Assembly: GCA_026225295.1 (NCBI GenBank)
Contig: JAMFSN010000187.1
Location: 1-53,683 of the forward strand
Source: Frankia alni
Lineage (GTDB): Bacteria; Actinomycetota; Actinomycetes; Frankiales; Frankiaceae
Length of the DNA: 53,683 nucleotides
Direction: 5' to 3'
Part shown: piece by piece, positions 24,901 through 32,540 of the stretch
How the letters are laid out: the number at the start of each line of letters is the position of its first letter
Numbering within the stretch: the first letter of the stretch is position 1
Notes under the pieces: generated by a model
The model's database searches: none
Told to the model about the DNA's origin: nothing
The model's input: only the letters and a program-made list of their open reading frames with translations
Translations under genes and position numbers: made by a program

Positions 24901-26051
24901 CGCGCGCAGACCCCACGATCCACGCAACGGCGCGGTCCGGCCGGGCCGCCGTCAAACCCGCGACCGGTGCGCCGCCCACCGGAGCGCCCGCCATCGAAGC
25001 CCAGCCCCGGTCCGCCGCGCCGGCCGAACCCGAGGTCGAGCCGGCCGTCCAGCCTCTCCTGCTGCATTCCCTGGTCGAGCTGCGGGAGATCTGGCTGCCG
25101 CTGCTGGCCGCGGCCGACGCCCGGTCGGTGGTCGAGATCGGCTCCGAGAGCGGGGTCACGACGTCGCTGCTGGCCGCGTCGGTGCGACAACGGGGGGAGG
25201 GCACCCTGGTGGTCGTCGACCCCGAACCGGGCGTCCGGCCCGATCCCGGGGACGGTCTCGAGGTCCAGATCGTCGCCGGCTACAGCCCGGAGGCGCTCGA
25301 CGGGCTGGCCGCCGCGGACGCCTACCTGGTCGACGGCGACCACAACTACGCCACGGTCGCGGCCGAACTGGCCGCGATCGCGCACGCCGCCGATCGCGAC
25401 CGGCGGCCCGCGTTCCCGCTGGTCGTCCTGCATGACGTCGAGTGGCCGGCCGGTCGCCGGGACCAGTACTACGCCCCCGAACGGATCCCGGCCCCGCACC
25501 GGCGTTCCTACTCCTGGGACGAGGGGGTCGTGGTCGGCGTGGCCGGAGTCGTCGACGGCGGCTTCCGGGGCGCCGGCGCCTTCGCCTGGGCGACCAGCGA
25601 AGGCGGCCCGCGCAACGGGGTGCGCACCGCGATCGAGGACTTCCTGGCCGACCGACCGGAACTGTCGCTGCACGTGGTGCCGGCCATCTTCGGCCTCGGT
25701 GTGATCATCGACCGCGGGGCGCCGTGGGCGGCGACCGTCCGCGAGCTGGTCGAGCCGTGGGCGGACAATGCCGTCCTCGGCCGGCTGGAACGCAACCGGA
25801 TCGCCCTCTATCTGCGGGTCCTGGAGTTGCAGGACGAGGTCACGGGCCTGAACCGGCTCCGCCAGCGGGACTGGTCGAAGGTGGACGCCGAGCGCAGTGC
25901 GCTGGCCGAGCGGGAGCTCGTCGTGCTCGACCGGGTCGCCGAGCTGGAACGGGCGCTCGGTGAGGAGCGTCGGACCAGTGACGGGCTGCGGGCCGACCTC
26001 GCGGCCCGGGCCGAGCACCCGGGGCGCCCGCAGTTGCTGCGTCGCCGCTGA
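24897..26051 (+). CDS. SAM methyltransferase with C-terminal coiled coil
   Basis: 384 residues. GTG 24897 overlaps the HAD-protein stop (GTGA), with GGGAGG 6 bp upstream. After a 55-residue Ala/Pro-rich head come a helix VELREIWLPLLAAADARSV, then VVEIGSESGVTTSLLAA (motif I) and VVVDPEPG, as in Methyltransf_24/cephalosporin-hydroxylase-like proteins. AYLVDGDHNYATVAAEL is the motif with DGDH, and VVLHDVEWPAGRRDQYY a likely active-site segment. From about residue 315 the protein is charged and helical (DEVTGLNRLRQRDW, RVAELERALGEERR), a predicted coiled coil that could set chain length or bind the HAD partner. In O-antigen systems methyltransferases with coiled coils act as terminators; I infer but cannot prove that role here. 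Confidence 0.75.
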   Translation: MTRADPTIHATARSGRAAVKPATGAPPTGAPAIEAQPRSAAPAEPEVEPAVQPLLLHSLVELREIWLPLLAAADARSVVEIGSESGVTTSLLAASVRQRGEGTLVVVDPEPGVRPDPGDGLEVQIVAGYSPEALDGLAAADAYLVDGDHNYATVAAELAAIAHAADRDRRPAFPLVVLHDVEWPAGRRDQYYAPERIPAPHRRSYSWDEGVVVGVAGVVDGGFRGAGAFAWATSEGGPRNGVRTAIEDFLADRPELSLHVVPAIFGLGVIIDRGAPWAATVRELVEPWADNAVLGRLERNRIALYLRVLELQDEVTGLNRLRQRDWSKVDAERSALAERELVVLDRVAELERALGEERRTSDGLRADLAARAEHPGRPQLLRRR

Positions 26052-26094
26052 GGTACGGCACCCTCCGCGTTCCTGACGTCCAGAGGCCCGGTGC

Positions 26095-26168
26095 CGCTCG
26101 GCGGCTCGGCCGCTGGCCGCTCGGCCGCTCGGCCGCTCGGTGGCCGGCCGCTTGGCCGCTGGCCGCGT
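26095..26168. repeat. GGCCGCT-rich low-complexity tract
   Basis: The 7-8 bp unit GGCCGCT or CGGCCGCT recurs about seven times with small changes over roughly 70 bp, just before the first copy of the 289-bp-spaced element. Self-complementary GGCC/CGGCCG cores would let it fold or slip during replication. Confidence 0.7.
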
Positions 26169-26310
26169 TCGGGCTGAGGTTGTCAGCGTCAGCGAAGATC
26201 AAAAGCGCCTGGACGATGACCCTGCCCGACCACCCAGCGGTTGGCACCGTCAGCGGGAGCTCCAGCGTCCGTCGGCCATGACGCTCGACCCCGGTCCGGG
26301 CCGGGATCTG
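26161..26310. repeat. Diverged direct repeat, copy 1
   Basis: The first 30 bases are identical to those starting at 26450, 289 bp downstream. The following 120 or so align at roughly 70 percent by eye and end in the shared GGTCCGGGCCGGGATC-like stretch. The copies encode no consistent protein: substitutions and one-base offsets are spread evenly. Confidence 0.7.
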
Positions 26311-26449
26311 TAAGTGGCGGCGTGAGCCGGCGCTGGGGCGTGCGGTAGCGATGTCACTTGCGGCGGCGGCCTGGTCGAGGCGGGCCGGCCCGCGAGGTGG
26401 CCGGGTCAGCGACGGTGAGGACGTGCGTTGGCGCTGACGCTCGGCGGCC

Positions 26450-26600
26450 GGCCGCGTTCGGGCTGAGGTTGTCAGCGTCGATGAAGATCTACTGTCCGCG
26501 GATGATGACGGTTGCCCGACCGGTCGGTGGTCGGCCGTATCAGCGCAGGCCCCAGCGCCCGTCGGCGACGACGGCTGGTCTCGGTTCGGGCCGGGATCCC
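26450..26600. repeat. Diverged direct repeat, copy 2
   Basis: Second copy of the element at 26161. The shared head GGCCGCGTTCGGGCTGAGGT is followed by TGTCAGCGTC in both, then the copies diverge but stay co-linear to GGGCCGGGATC. The spacing of 289 bp and co-linearity suggest an old tandem duplication or two insertions of a small repeat family. Confidence 0.7.
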
Positions 26601-26672
26601 CCCTTGCTGACCGACCCCTTTGCTGATCGACTCGCGCCTGCCGACCCACCCCCCACTGATCGCTGTCCGCAT

Positions 26673-26711
26673 TTGGTCGGTTACCCTGCCTGTGTAATTG
26701 CTAGCTAGCAA
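26673..26711 (+). promoter_or_regulatory. Promoter with 14-bp palindromic operator
   Basis: TTGGTC (26673-26678) and TAATTG (26695-26700) are separated by 16 bp and read as -35 and -10 boxes. The perfect palindrome TTGCTAGCTAGCAA (26698-26711) overlaps the end of the -10 and the probable start point, the position where a dimeric repressor would block transcription. It lies 37 bp before the TPR gene's ATG. Confidence 0.6.
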
Positions 26712-26718
26712 ACATACG

Positions 26719-26737
26719 GTCGACCGGATCGGTCGAC
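26719..26737. repeat. Inverted repeat in the TPR-gene leader
   Basis: GTCGACC and GGTCGAC are exact reverse complements separated by GGATC. The element lies in the predicted leader directly before the GGAGG ribosome site (26739-26743), so it could be a second operator or an RNA hairpin that limits translation. Confidence 0.55.
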
Positions 26738-26748
26738 GGGAGGCAGCT

Positions 26749-27738
26749 ATGCACCGGAGGAATTTTGTCGGCCTGGCCGGACTCGCGTTGCTCGGGAACG
26801 TCGGCATGAGTGCCGCGGCGGACCGCCTGGCCCTGAACGTCGCGGCCCTGGACCGGCTGCTCGACACGTCGGCGCGCCGGCCGCCGCTGGACATCATGCA
26901 TACGGCGACCGGGATCGCCGGCGAGCTGGAGGACCTGCTGCGGGAACGGCTGTCCACCGGCCAGGCCCTCCGGGTCGGGTCGGCCCTGGCCAACGTGAAC
27001 GTGGTGCGGGCCGACACCGCCCACAAGCTCGACCGGCCGGCCGACGCGCGGGCGTTGGCCCGCCGGGCCCGCCTGCAGGCCCGGATGGCCGGTCACCAGG
27101 AGGTGCAGGGTCTGGCCCTGCGGGTTTCGGCGATCATCGAGTACCACGAGGGTGACGCGGAGCGGGCCCTGCGGTTCGCCCGGGCCGGCCGCGAGGTGGT
27201 GGCCTGGGGTCCGGTCGGGGCGTCGCTCGCCGCGGAGGAGGCGCGGGCCCTGGCGCTGGGCCCGGACCGGGCCGCCGGGCCGGTCGAGGCCGCGATCGCC
27301 GAGGCGCTGCGGCTGGCGAACGGGCTGCCCGCGGCCGACCTGGCGGTGGCCCGGTTCGGGCTGACCTACAACCCGTTCGAGGCCCACTACGTCGGGGCGC
27401 TCTCGCACCTGCGGGGCGGCGACCCGGTGGCCGCCCGGGACCACCTGGCCCAGGCCCGGCCGACGTTCGACGAGCTCGGTCTGCGGCACTTCTCGGCCGG
27501 CCTGCGGGTCGAGGAGGCGCACGCACTGCTCCGGCCCGGGACGCTCGACGTCGAGCAGGCCTGCGCGCTCGCGCGGGAGTCGATGGGGATCTACGACACC
27601 TGGCGCAGCCGCCGGCTCTCGCACCGCCTGGGGGCGTTCGCCCGCCGGATCGGTCCGCTGCGGGCCAGCCCGGTGGCCCGGGAGACGCACACCCAGATCG
27701 TCGAGTGGCTCTCCCTGCCGAGCCCGGCTACCGGCTGA
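26749..27738 (+). CDS. TPR-repeat protein with twin-arginine-like N-terminus
   Basis: 329 residues from ATG 26749, chosen over the upstream TTG because GGAGG lies 6 bp before it. The N-terminus MHRRNFVGLAGLALLG has the RR-x-F pattern and hydrophobic stretch of Tat signals. Similar RR-F segments also occur inside actinobacterial XRE-TPR regulators just after the HTH, so this may instead be such a regulator that lacks its DNA-binding half. The rest is all-helical with TPR-like pairs: ADARALARRARLQARMAGHQ, ALRFARAGREV, DPVAARDHLAQARPTF, and DVEQACALARESMGIYD. A strong promoter and palindrome precede it. It ends 11 bp before the convergent DUF2142 gene. Function unknown. Confidence 0.65.
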   Translation: MHRRNFVGLAGLALLGNVGMSAAADRLALNVAALDRLLDTSARRPPLDIMHTATGIAGELEDLLRERLSTGQALRVGSALANVNVVRADTAHKLDRPADARALARRARLQARMAGHQEVQGLALRVSAIIEYHEGDAERALRFARAGREVVAWGPVGASLAAEEARALALGPDRAAGPVEAAIAEALRLANGLPAADLAVARFGLTYNPFEAHYVGALSHLRGGDPVAARDHLAQARPTFDELGLRHFSAGLRVEEAHALLRPGTLDVEQACALARESMGIYDTWRSRRLSHRLGAFARRIGPLRASPVARETHTQIVEWLSLPSPATG

Positions 27739-27757
27739 GCCGAGCCCGGCTACCGGC
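27717..27757. repeat. 19-bp direct repeat across two converging stop codons
   Basis: GCCGAGCCCGGCTACCGGC occurs at 27717-27735 and again at 27739-27757 with only three bases between. The TPR gene's TGA (27736-27738) sits between the copies. The convergent gene's stop lies inside the second copy, so the duplication changed the ends of one or both proteins. Confidence 0.85.
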
Positions 27758-29411
27758 CGGCCGGCTCCGGGGCCGGCGCGGCCAGCGCCAGCCGGACGCA
27801 CAACCCGAAGGCGGCCACGATGCCGAGCACGATCAGTGCGAACAGGAGCTGCAGGACCTGCGGCGGCCACGGGGCCCAGGCGCTCATCGCGCCCCAGATC
27901 TCGCGGACGCCGCCCCCGATCGGCTGCCAGAAGTGCCGGGCCACGAGCTTCGCGGCCTCGGCCTGGATGGCCACCGCGACGACCAGCACGGCGGCCGGGG
28001 TCCAACGGGCCAGGACGGCGGGCAGCTTCGCGCAGCCCGCGCCGACCCCCACGCAGATCCCGACCACCCCGGCGTAGAGGTACCGCCCGGAGATGCCGGT
28101 GACGTAGTAGGTGTGGTGGAAGTAGTCGATGGCCTGTCCGGAGACGATCGCGTACAGGGCGGCGGTCGGCCACAGCATCACCAGCAGGTCGGTCCGCTGG
28201 CGCCCGCCGTCGGCCCGGATCAGCCCCAGCGCGTAGAGGACGATGAGCACCGACGACGCGACCACGACCAGCTCGAGGGGGATGTTGACCTCGAACCAGC
28301 CGACCGTTCCCCACCAGCGCCAGGGCAGCGCCTCGTACAGGTAGTGGATCAGGTTCGACCAGTCGTGGCCGAGGTAGCGCCCGGGCGGGAAACCCGGGGT
28401 CGTGGGCTGGAACGTGTGGTAGCGCACGATGCTGACGATTTCCCACCAGGCCCCGGTGACGATGGCCAGCCCGCTGGCGATGGCCACCTGGGCGACGGGG
28501 GCCGGCCCCCGGGTCCCGGCGTCGCGGCCGGCCCGGCGCCAGGCCAGGAAGAACGCGGCCAGCGCCATCGGCACCATCACGATGGCCAGGGTCTTGGTGA
28601 ACAGCCCGAGGCCGACCGAGACGCCGAGCCAGGCGGCGGTCCGTTTGGACAGATCACCCTGCAGCACGTAGGCGATCACCAACGTGGCCAGGCCGCCCAG
28701 CGTCATCGTCAGCGAGTCGTTGCTGACCACCGATCCGATGTGGCAGATCTCCGGCACGGCCAGCGGGACCAGGGCGGCGACGGTCGAGGCGGTCTCGCTT
28801 CCGATCAGCCGGCGGGTGGCCCCCCAGGCCAGGAACGGCAGCGGCGTCACCATCACGACCGTCATCAGCCGCATCAGGCCGATGGTCACGTCCCAGCGCA
28901 GGCTGTCGCCCCAGCCCGGGACGATCCGGAAGACCGCCGCCTCGACGCCGTAGTAGAGCGGCGGATGCTGGACGATCTGCTGGACCGAGCCGGCCGGCTG
29001 GCCGGCGCCCAGGTCCTTCCAGGCCGGCCGCTGGTCGCGGGGCGCGGCTTCGGACCGGGGGATCGGGCCCGAGAACAGCGCGCGGCGGTTCGTCACGGCC
29101 CCGAACGGGGAGGCCGCGATCGCGCCGACCCCGTCGGGCGTGACGATGGCGTGGCCGGGATGCGGCCAGCCCTTGCCCTGCTCCAGCCGCATGACGGCAT
29201 CGGCGTGGTTCGGCTCGTCGGGAGCGTGGTACTGCGGCACCAGGACCGACCAGCCGGCCAGCAGCAGCGCGAACAGCCCGGTGATGACCCAGATCCGCAG
29301 CGGGGCGGCCCGCAGCAGGGCGAGCGGCGAGAACCGGTCGGGGTCGCCGGGCGGGGTGGCCCGGTGGCGGACCGGGCCGGAGGGCGCGTCCGTCGCGATC
29401 ACCGTTTGCAC
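27750..29411 (-). CDS. DUF2142-type polytopic membrane glycosyltransferase
   Basis: 553 residues from GTG 29411; a GTG four codons later is an alternative. A first helix is followed by YHAPDEPNHADAVMRLEQ, where the DE-x-x-H motif defines the DUF2142 family of putative GT-C transferases. About a dozen helices follow, with IVQHPPLYYGVEA and VVSNDSLTMTLGG as further family landmarks. A close paralogue lies at 1-776. Its extracytoplasmic loop with TFQPTTPGFPPGRYLGHDW may hold acceptor contacts. It is convergent with the TPR gene and followed upstream by the hexapeptide acyltransferase in the same direction (124-bp gap). Role probably in building an envelope glycan; substrate unknown. Confidence 0.85.
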   Translation of the reverse strand: MQTVIATDAPSGPVRHRATPPGDPDRFSPLALLRAAPLRIWVITGLFALLLAGWSVLVPQYHAPDEPNHADAVMRLEQGKGWPHPGHAIVTPDGVGAIAASPFGAVTNRRALFSGPIPRSEAAPRDQRPAWKDLGAGQPAGSVQQIVQHPPLYYGVEAAVFRIVPGWGDSLRWDVTIGLMRLMTVVMVTPLPFLAWGATRRLIGSETASTVAALVPLAVPEICHIGSVVSNDSLTMTLGGLATLVIAYVLQGDLSKRTAAWLGVSVGLGLFTKTLAIVMVPMALAAFFLAWRRAGRDAGTRGPAPVAQVAIASGLAIVTGAWWEIVSIVRYHTFQPTTPGFPPGRYLGHDWSNLIHYLYEALPWRWWGTVGWFEVNIPLELVVVASSVLIVLYALGLIRADGGRQRTDLLVMLWPTAALYAIVSGQAIDYFHHTYYVTGISGRYLYAGVVGICVGVGAGCAKLPAVLARWTPAAVLVVAVAIQAEAAKLVARHFWQPIGGGVREIWGAMSAWAPWPPQVLQLLFALIVLGIVAAFGLCVRLALAAPAPEPAGR

Positions 29412-29535
29412 AGGCGCTGCACGACCTTCCGAACGGACGGAATCACGCGCGTCATGCTACGCAGCGCGTGGTCCCGCGCTGCGCACGGTGCGCCAACGCG
29501 CTGGCCGGGCCGGGCCGACCGACCTCCGGCGCGGC

Positions 29536-30249
29536 TCAGCGCCAGCTGTCGACGGTGCCGACCACCTTGGCCGGCGAGCCGGCCACGATCGACTTCGGCG
29601 GGACGTCGCGGGTCACGACCGCGCCGGCCGCCACCACCGAGCCGGCGCCGACCGTGACGCCCTTGAGGATGATCGCCGACGTACCGATCCACACCCCGTC
29701 CCCCAGGACGACCGGCCCGGTGGTGGGCTGCTCGACGCCGTCCACGGTGATCGGGTGGAAGTCGTTGTCGAGGATCTGGGCGTCCCACGAGATCGTGCAG
29801 CCGGCGCCGATGGTCACCCGGTCGGCGACCAGGATCTTCGCGAAGCCGTTGACGTTGGTGCCGTGCCCGATGGTCAACGAGCCGGCGTCCACGACCACCC
29901 GCACGCCCCGCTGGAGCGACACGATCCCCTCGCAGCGCAGGTGCGCGCCCGGCCGGACCCGGACCACCGAGGTGTCGTGCCGGCTGGACAGTCCGAACGG
30001 CCCCAGCCCGACCCGCAACGCGCCACCGTCGGCGAACGTGACACGTTCGCGACCGTCGAGCACCGTGCGCGAGCCGAGCCAGATCGGCTGATGGTGGGCG
30101 AGCGGATACCGCAGGCCGCCGACGAAGGCCCGGGCCGAGGTCTCGCCGGCCGGATACAGCCCGCGCATCAGGCCGGCGTATTCGCGCAGATCCCGGGCGA
30201 AGGCCCGCGCCCGGTCACGACGGAAGTCCATCCCGTCACCGTAGGACAC
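29536..30249 (-). CDS. Hexapeptide-repeat (LbetaH) acyltransferase
   Basis: 237 residues from GTG 30249; an ATG seven codons in (30231) is equally likely. The C-terminal half is made of hexapeptide turns ([LIV]-G-x4): TIGHGTNVNGFAKILVADRVTIGAG and VVLGDGVWIGTSAIILKGVTVGAGS are typical, ending in AAGAVVTRDVPPKSIVAGSPAKVVG, the canonical end of sugar O-acetyltransferases. HPITVDG and the SWDAQILDNDFH segment match the WbbJ/maltose-acetyltransferase subgroup and supply the catalytic His. It probably O-acylates a sugar of the surface glycan using acetyl-CoA. It is divergent from the GT2 gene at 30333. Confidence 0.87.
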   Translation of the reverse strand: MSYGDGMDFRRDRARAFARDLREYAGLMRGLYPAGETSARAFVGGLRYPLAHHQPIWLGSRTVLDGRERVTFADGGALRVGLGPFGLSSRHDTSVVRVRPGAHLRCEGIVSLQRGVRVVVDAGSLTIGHGTNVNGFAKILVADRVTIGAGCTISWDAQILDNDFHPITVDGVEQPTTGPVVLGDGVWIGTSAIILKGVTVGAGSVVAAGAVVTRDVPPKSIVAGSPAKVVGTVDSWR

Positions 30250-30332
30250 GAGCGTGGGTGCCCCGTGTCGAGGTGTGGCGCCGGTCGTGTCACCCTGGTA
30301 GCCGCCTTCGGAATACCAGGAGTCACGACCTC

Positions 30333-31316
30333 GTGAGTGTCAGCGCAATTCGCCAGCCCGATTCGCCCGTCGGTGGGACCGAGATCACGCCGCACCCGGG
30401 CGACGCCCCCCGACCGCTCGACCCGACCGCGCCGTACGTCACCGTGGTGCTGCCCTGCTTCAACGAGCAGGATCACGTCGTCCTCGAGCTCGAGCGCATC
30501 ACGGCGGCGATGGACGCCAGCGGTTACAGCTACGAAATGCTCGTCATCGACGACAAGTCGACCGACGACACCCTCGAAGTGCTGCGGAGCGTCGAAAGCC
30601 GCTTCCCGAAGATGCGGCTGATGCCGTTCCGCCGCAACGGCGGCTCGGGCACGGCCCGCCGGATCGGGACGACCGAGGCCCGCGGGAAGATCGTGGTCTG
30701 GACCGACGCGGACATGACCTACCCGAACGAGCGGATCCCGGAGTTCGTCCGCTACCTCGACGACCACCTCGACGTCGACCAGGTGGTGGGCGCGCGCACC
30801 ACCGAGGAAGGCACCCACAAGTGGGCCCGGGTGCCGGCCAAGTGGCTGATCCGCATGATCGCCCAGCGGTTGGCCGGGGTGAAGATCCCGGACCTCAACT
30901 CCGGGCTGCGGGCCTTCCGCAAGGACGTGTCCCTGCCCTACCTGCGGCTCCTGCCGCCCGGGTTCTCCTGCGTCACCACGATCACCATGGCGTTCCTGTC
31001 CAACCAGCACCCGGTCGACTACGTCCCGATCGACTACGCGAAGCGGTCGGGGACCAGCAAGTTCCACCCGTTCAAGGACGCCCGGCGCTACATCCTGCAG
31101 GTCCTGCGGATGGTCATGTACTTCGACCCGATCAAGGTCCTGATGCCGCTGGCCCTGTGGATCATGGGTCTCGGGTTCATCAAGCTGATCTCCGACCTGA
31201 TCCGCTACGACTGGCACGTCACGACCTCGACGTTGCTGGCCATCCTGGTCGGCTTCCAGATCGCGGTGCTGGCCCTGATCGGCGACCTCGTGGCGCGGTC
31301 GCGCAGCACGTCCTGA
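30333..31316 (+). CDS. DPM-like GT2 glycosyltransferase with C-terminal membrane helices
   Basis: 327 residues from GTG 30333 (AGGAG 10 bp upstream). The GT-A domain has VTVVLPCFNEQDHVVLELER, VIDDKSTDDT (donor Asp), NGGSGTARRIG, and VVWTDADMTYPNERIPEF, whose DAD coordinates the metal. VDYVPIDYAKRSGTSKFHPF is the conserved acceptor segment of polyprenyl-phosphate transferases such as DPM1/ArnC. Two C-terminal helices (about residues 265-320) anchor it. It probably makes polyprenyl-phosphate hexose that GT-C enzymes in this window could use. It heads a plus-strand run of seven genes ending at 35776. Confidence 0.88.
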   Translation: MSVSAIRQPDSPVGGTEITPHPGDAPRPLDPTAPYVTVVLPCFNEQDHVVLELERITAAMDASGYSYEMLVIDDKSTDDTLEVLRSVESRFPKMRLMPFRRNGGSGTARRIGTTEARGKIVVWTDADMTYPNERIPEFVRYLDDHLDVDQVVGARTTEEGTHKWARVPAKWLIRMIAQRLAGVKIPDLNSGLRAFRKDVSLPYLRLLPPGFSCVTTITMAFLSNQHPVDYVPIDYAKRSGTSKFHPFKDARRYILQVLRMVMYFDPIKVLMPLALWIMGLGFIKLISDLIRYDWHVTTSTLLAILVGFQIAVLALIGDLVARSRSTS

Positions 31317-31333
31317 GCGGGGGCCGGTCGGTG

Positions 31334-32530
31334 ATGCGGATCGCGATCGTCGGTCCGACCCATCCGTACAAGGGCGGCATCGCCCAGCACACCACCGAGC
31401 TGGCCCGGCGGCTGACCGCCCGCGGGCACCAGGTCGAGATCGCGTCCTGGTCGGCGCAGTACCCGGCCCGGCTCTACCCGGGCCAGCAGAAGGTCGACAC
31501 GGCCGAGATGGAGCCGTTCGCGGCGACCAGCTACCCGCTGTCGTGGCGCCGGCCCGATTCGTGGGCCCGGCTCGGTCGTCGCCTGCGGCGCGACGCGGAC
31601 GCCGTGGTCCTGGTGGTCGTGACGCCCATCCAGGCCCCGGCCTACCTGGGCATCCTGGCCGGGCTCGGCCACACCCGGGCCCGGCCGGCCGGTCGCCCGG
31701 CCCGGGTTCGGGGGCCCCGGGTTCTGGCGCTGTGCCACAACGTCCTGCCGCACGAGCGCCGGGTCGTCGACGAACCGCTGATCCGGGCGGTGCTGCGCCG
31801 CGCGGACGCGGTCCTCGTCCACACCGAAGCCCAGGCCGGGGTGGCCCGCGACCTTACTCCGGCGCCGGTTGCGGTGGCCGCGATGGCCCCCCACGGGGTG
31901 GGCGTGGGCTCCGCCTCGCCGCCGCCGGTGGTCACCGATGATCCGGTGCGCCGCCGGCTGCTGTTCTTCGGGCTGGTGCGTCCCTACAAGGGACTCGACG
32001 TGCTGCTGCGGGCGCTGGCCGCCGGGCCGCCGGACGTCGCGCTGACCGTGGCCGGCGAGTTCTGGGGCGGGGTCGACGCGACCCGGGCCCTGATCACCGA
32101 GCTGGGCCTCGACGGGCGGGTCGAGCTGCGCCCCGGCTACGTGCCGACCGCCGACGTGCCCGGCCTGTTCGCGGCGGCCGACGCGCTGGTCCTGCCCTAC
32201 CGGGCCGGCACCGCCTCCCAGAACGTCGACGTCGCCCATCTGAACGGGCGCCCGGTCGTCGCGACCCGGGTCGGCACCCTCGGCGGGTCGGTCCGCGACG
32301 GGGTGGACGGACTGCTGGTCGCGCCGGACGACGTGGACGCGCTGGCCGCCGCGCTGCGGCGCCTGTACGAGCCGGGCGTGCTGGCCGGTCTGCGGGCACA
32401 GGTCGTGCCGCCCGACAGCGACGGAGCCTGGAAGCCCTACCTCGACATCGCCGAGCCGCTGCTGGCTGGTGAACCGGGGCCGCGGGCCCGCGAACCGGCC
32501 CCTGCGTCCGCTCCCGACGGGCTGGCTTAA
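31334..32530 (+). CDS. GT4-family glycosyltransferase
   Basis: 398 residues from ATG 31334, 17 bp after the GT2 gene. It begins MRIAIVGPTHPYKGGIAQHT, the N-terminal glycine-rich donor/acceptor turn of GT-B. CHNVLPHERRVVDEPLIRA and TPAPVAVAAMAPHGVG lie in the N-half. The C-half has FFGLVRPYKGLDVLLRAL with the phosphate-contacting Arg/Lys, and ADALVLPYRAGTASQNVDVA, in which the second Glu of the E-x7-E motif is replaced: this subfamily has QN-D. It is intact and of typical length. Sugar specificity unknown; it probably works with the DPM-like GT2 and the following methyltransferase. Confidence 0.88.
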   Translation: MRIAIVGPTHPYKGGIAQHTTELARRLTARGHQVEIASWSAQYPARLYPGQQKVDTAEMEPFAATSYPLSWRRPDSWARLGRRLRRDADAVVLVVVTPIQAPAYLGILAGLGHTRARPAGRPARVRGPRVLALCHNVLPHERRVVDEPLIRAVLRRADAVLVHTEAQAGVARDLTPAPVAVAAMAPHGVGVGSASPPPVVTDDPVRRRLLFFGLVRPYKGLDVLLRALAAGPPDVALTVAGEFWGGVDATRALITELGLDGRVELRPGYVPTADVPGLFAAADALVLPYRAGTASQNVDVAHLNGRPVVATRVGTLGGSVRDGVDGLLVAPDDVDALAAALRRLYEPGVLAGLRAQVVPPDSDGAWKPYLDIAEPLLAGEPGPRAREPAPASAPDGLA

Positions 32531-32540
32531 GCTGCTGCGC

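Larger units (their letters stand above)
26052..26748. other. Non-coding stretch of about 700 bp with repeats and promoter signals
   Basis: No credible gene fits here on either strand. Frames that span it are short, compositionally odd and cross the repeats. It holds, in order, a GGCCGCT-rich low-complexity run (26095-26168), two diverged copies of an element of about 150 bp (26161-26310 and 26450-26600), a promoter and palindrome (26673-26711), and an inverted repeat (26719-26737), described separately. Confidence 0.7.

Noticed and set aside
26095-26600. CRISPR array
   Set aside because: The repeats are two long diverged copies plus a short microsatellite-like tract; there are no regular spacers and no cas genes.
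25840-26649. A 269-residue minus-strand frame across the repeat region
   Set aside because: It begins in the repeat copies, runs antisense to the end of the methyltransferase and the two copies do not encode matching peptides.
32469-32540. GTG start 72 bp earlier for the methyltransferase at 32541
   Set aside because: It would overlap the GT4 gene by about 60 bp and add a Pro/Arg-rich stretch with no fold; the ATG fits the spacing.
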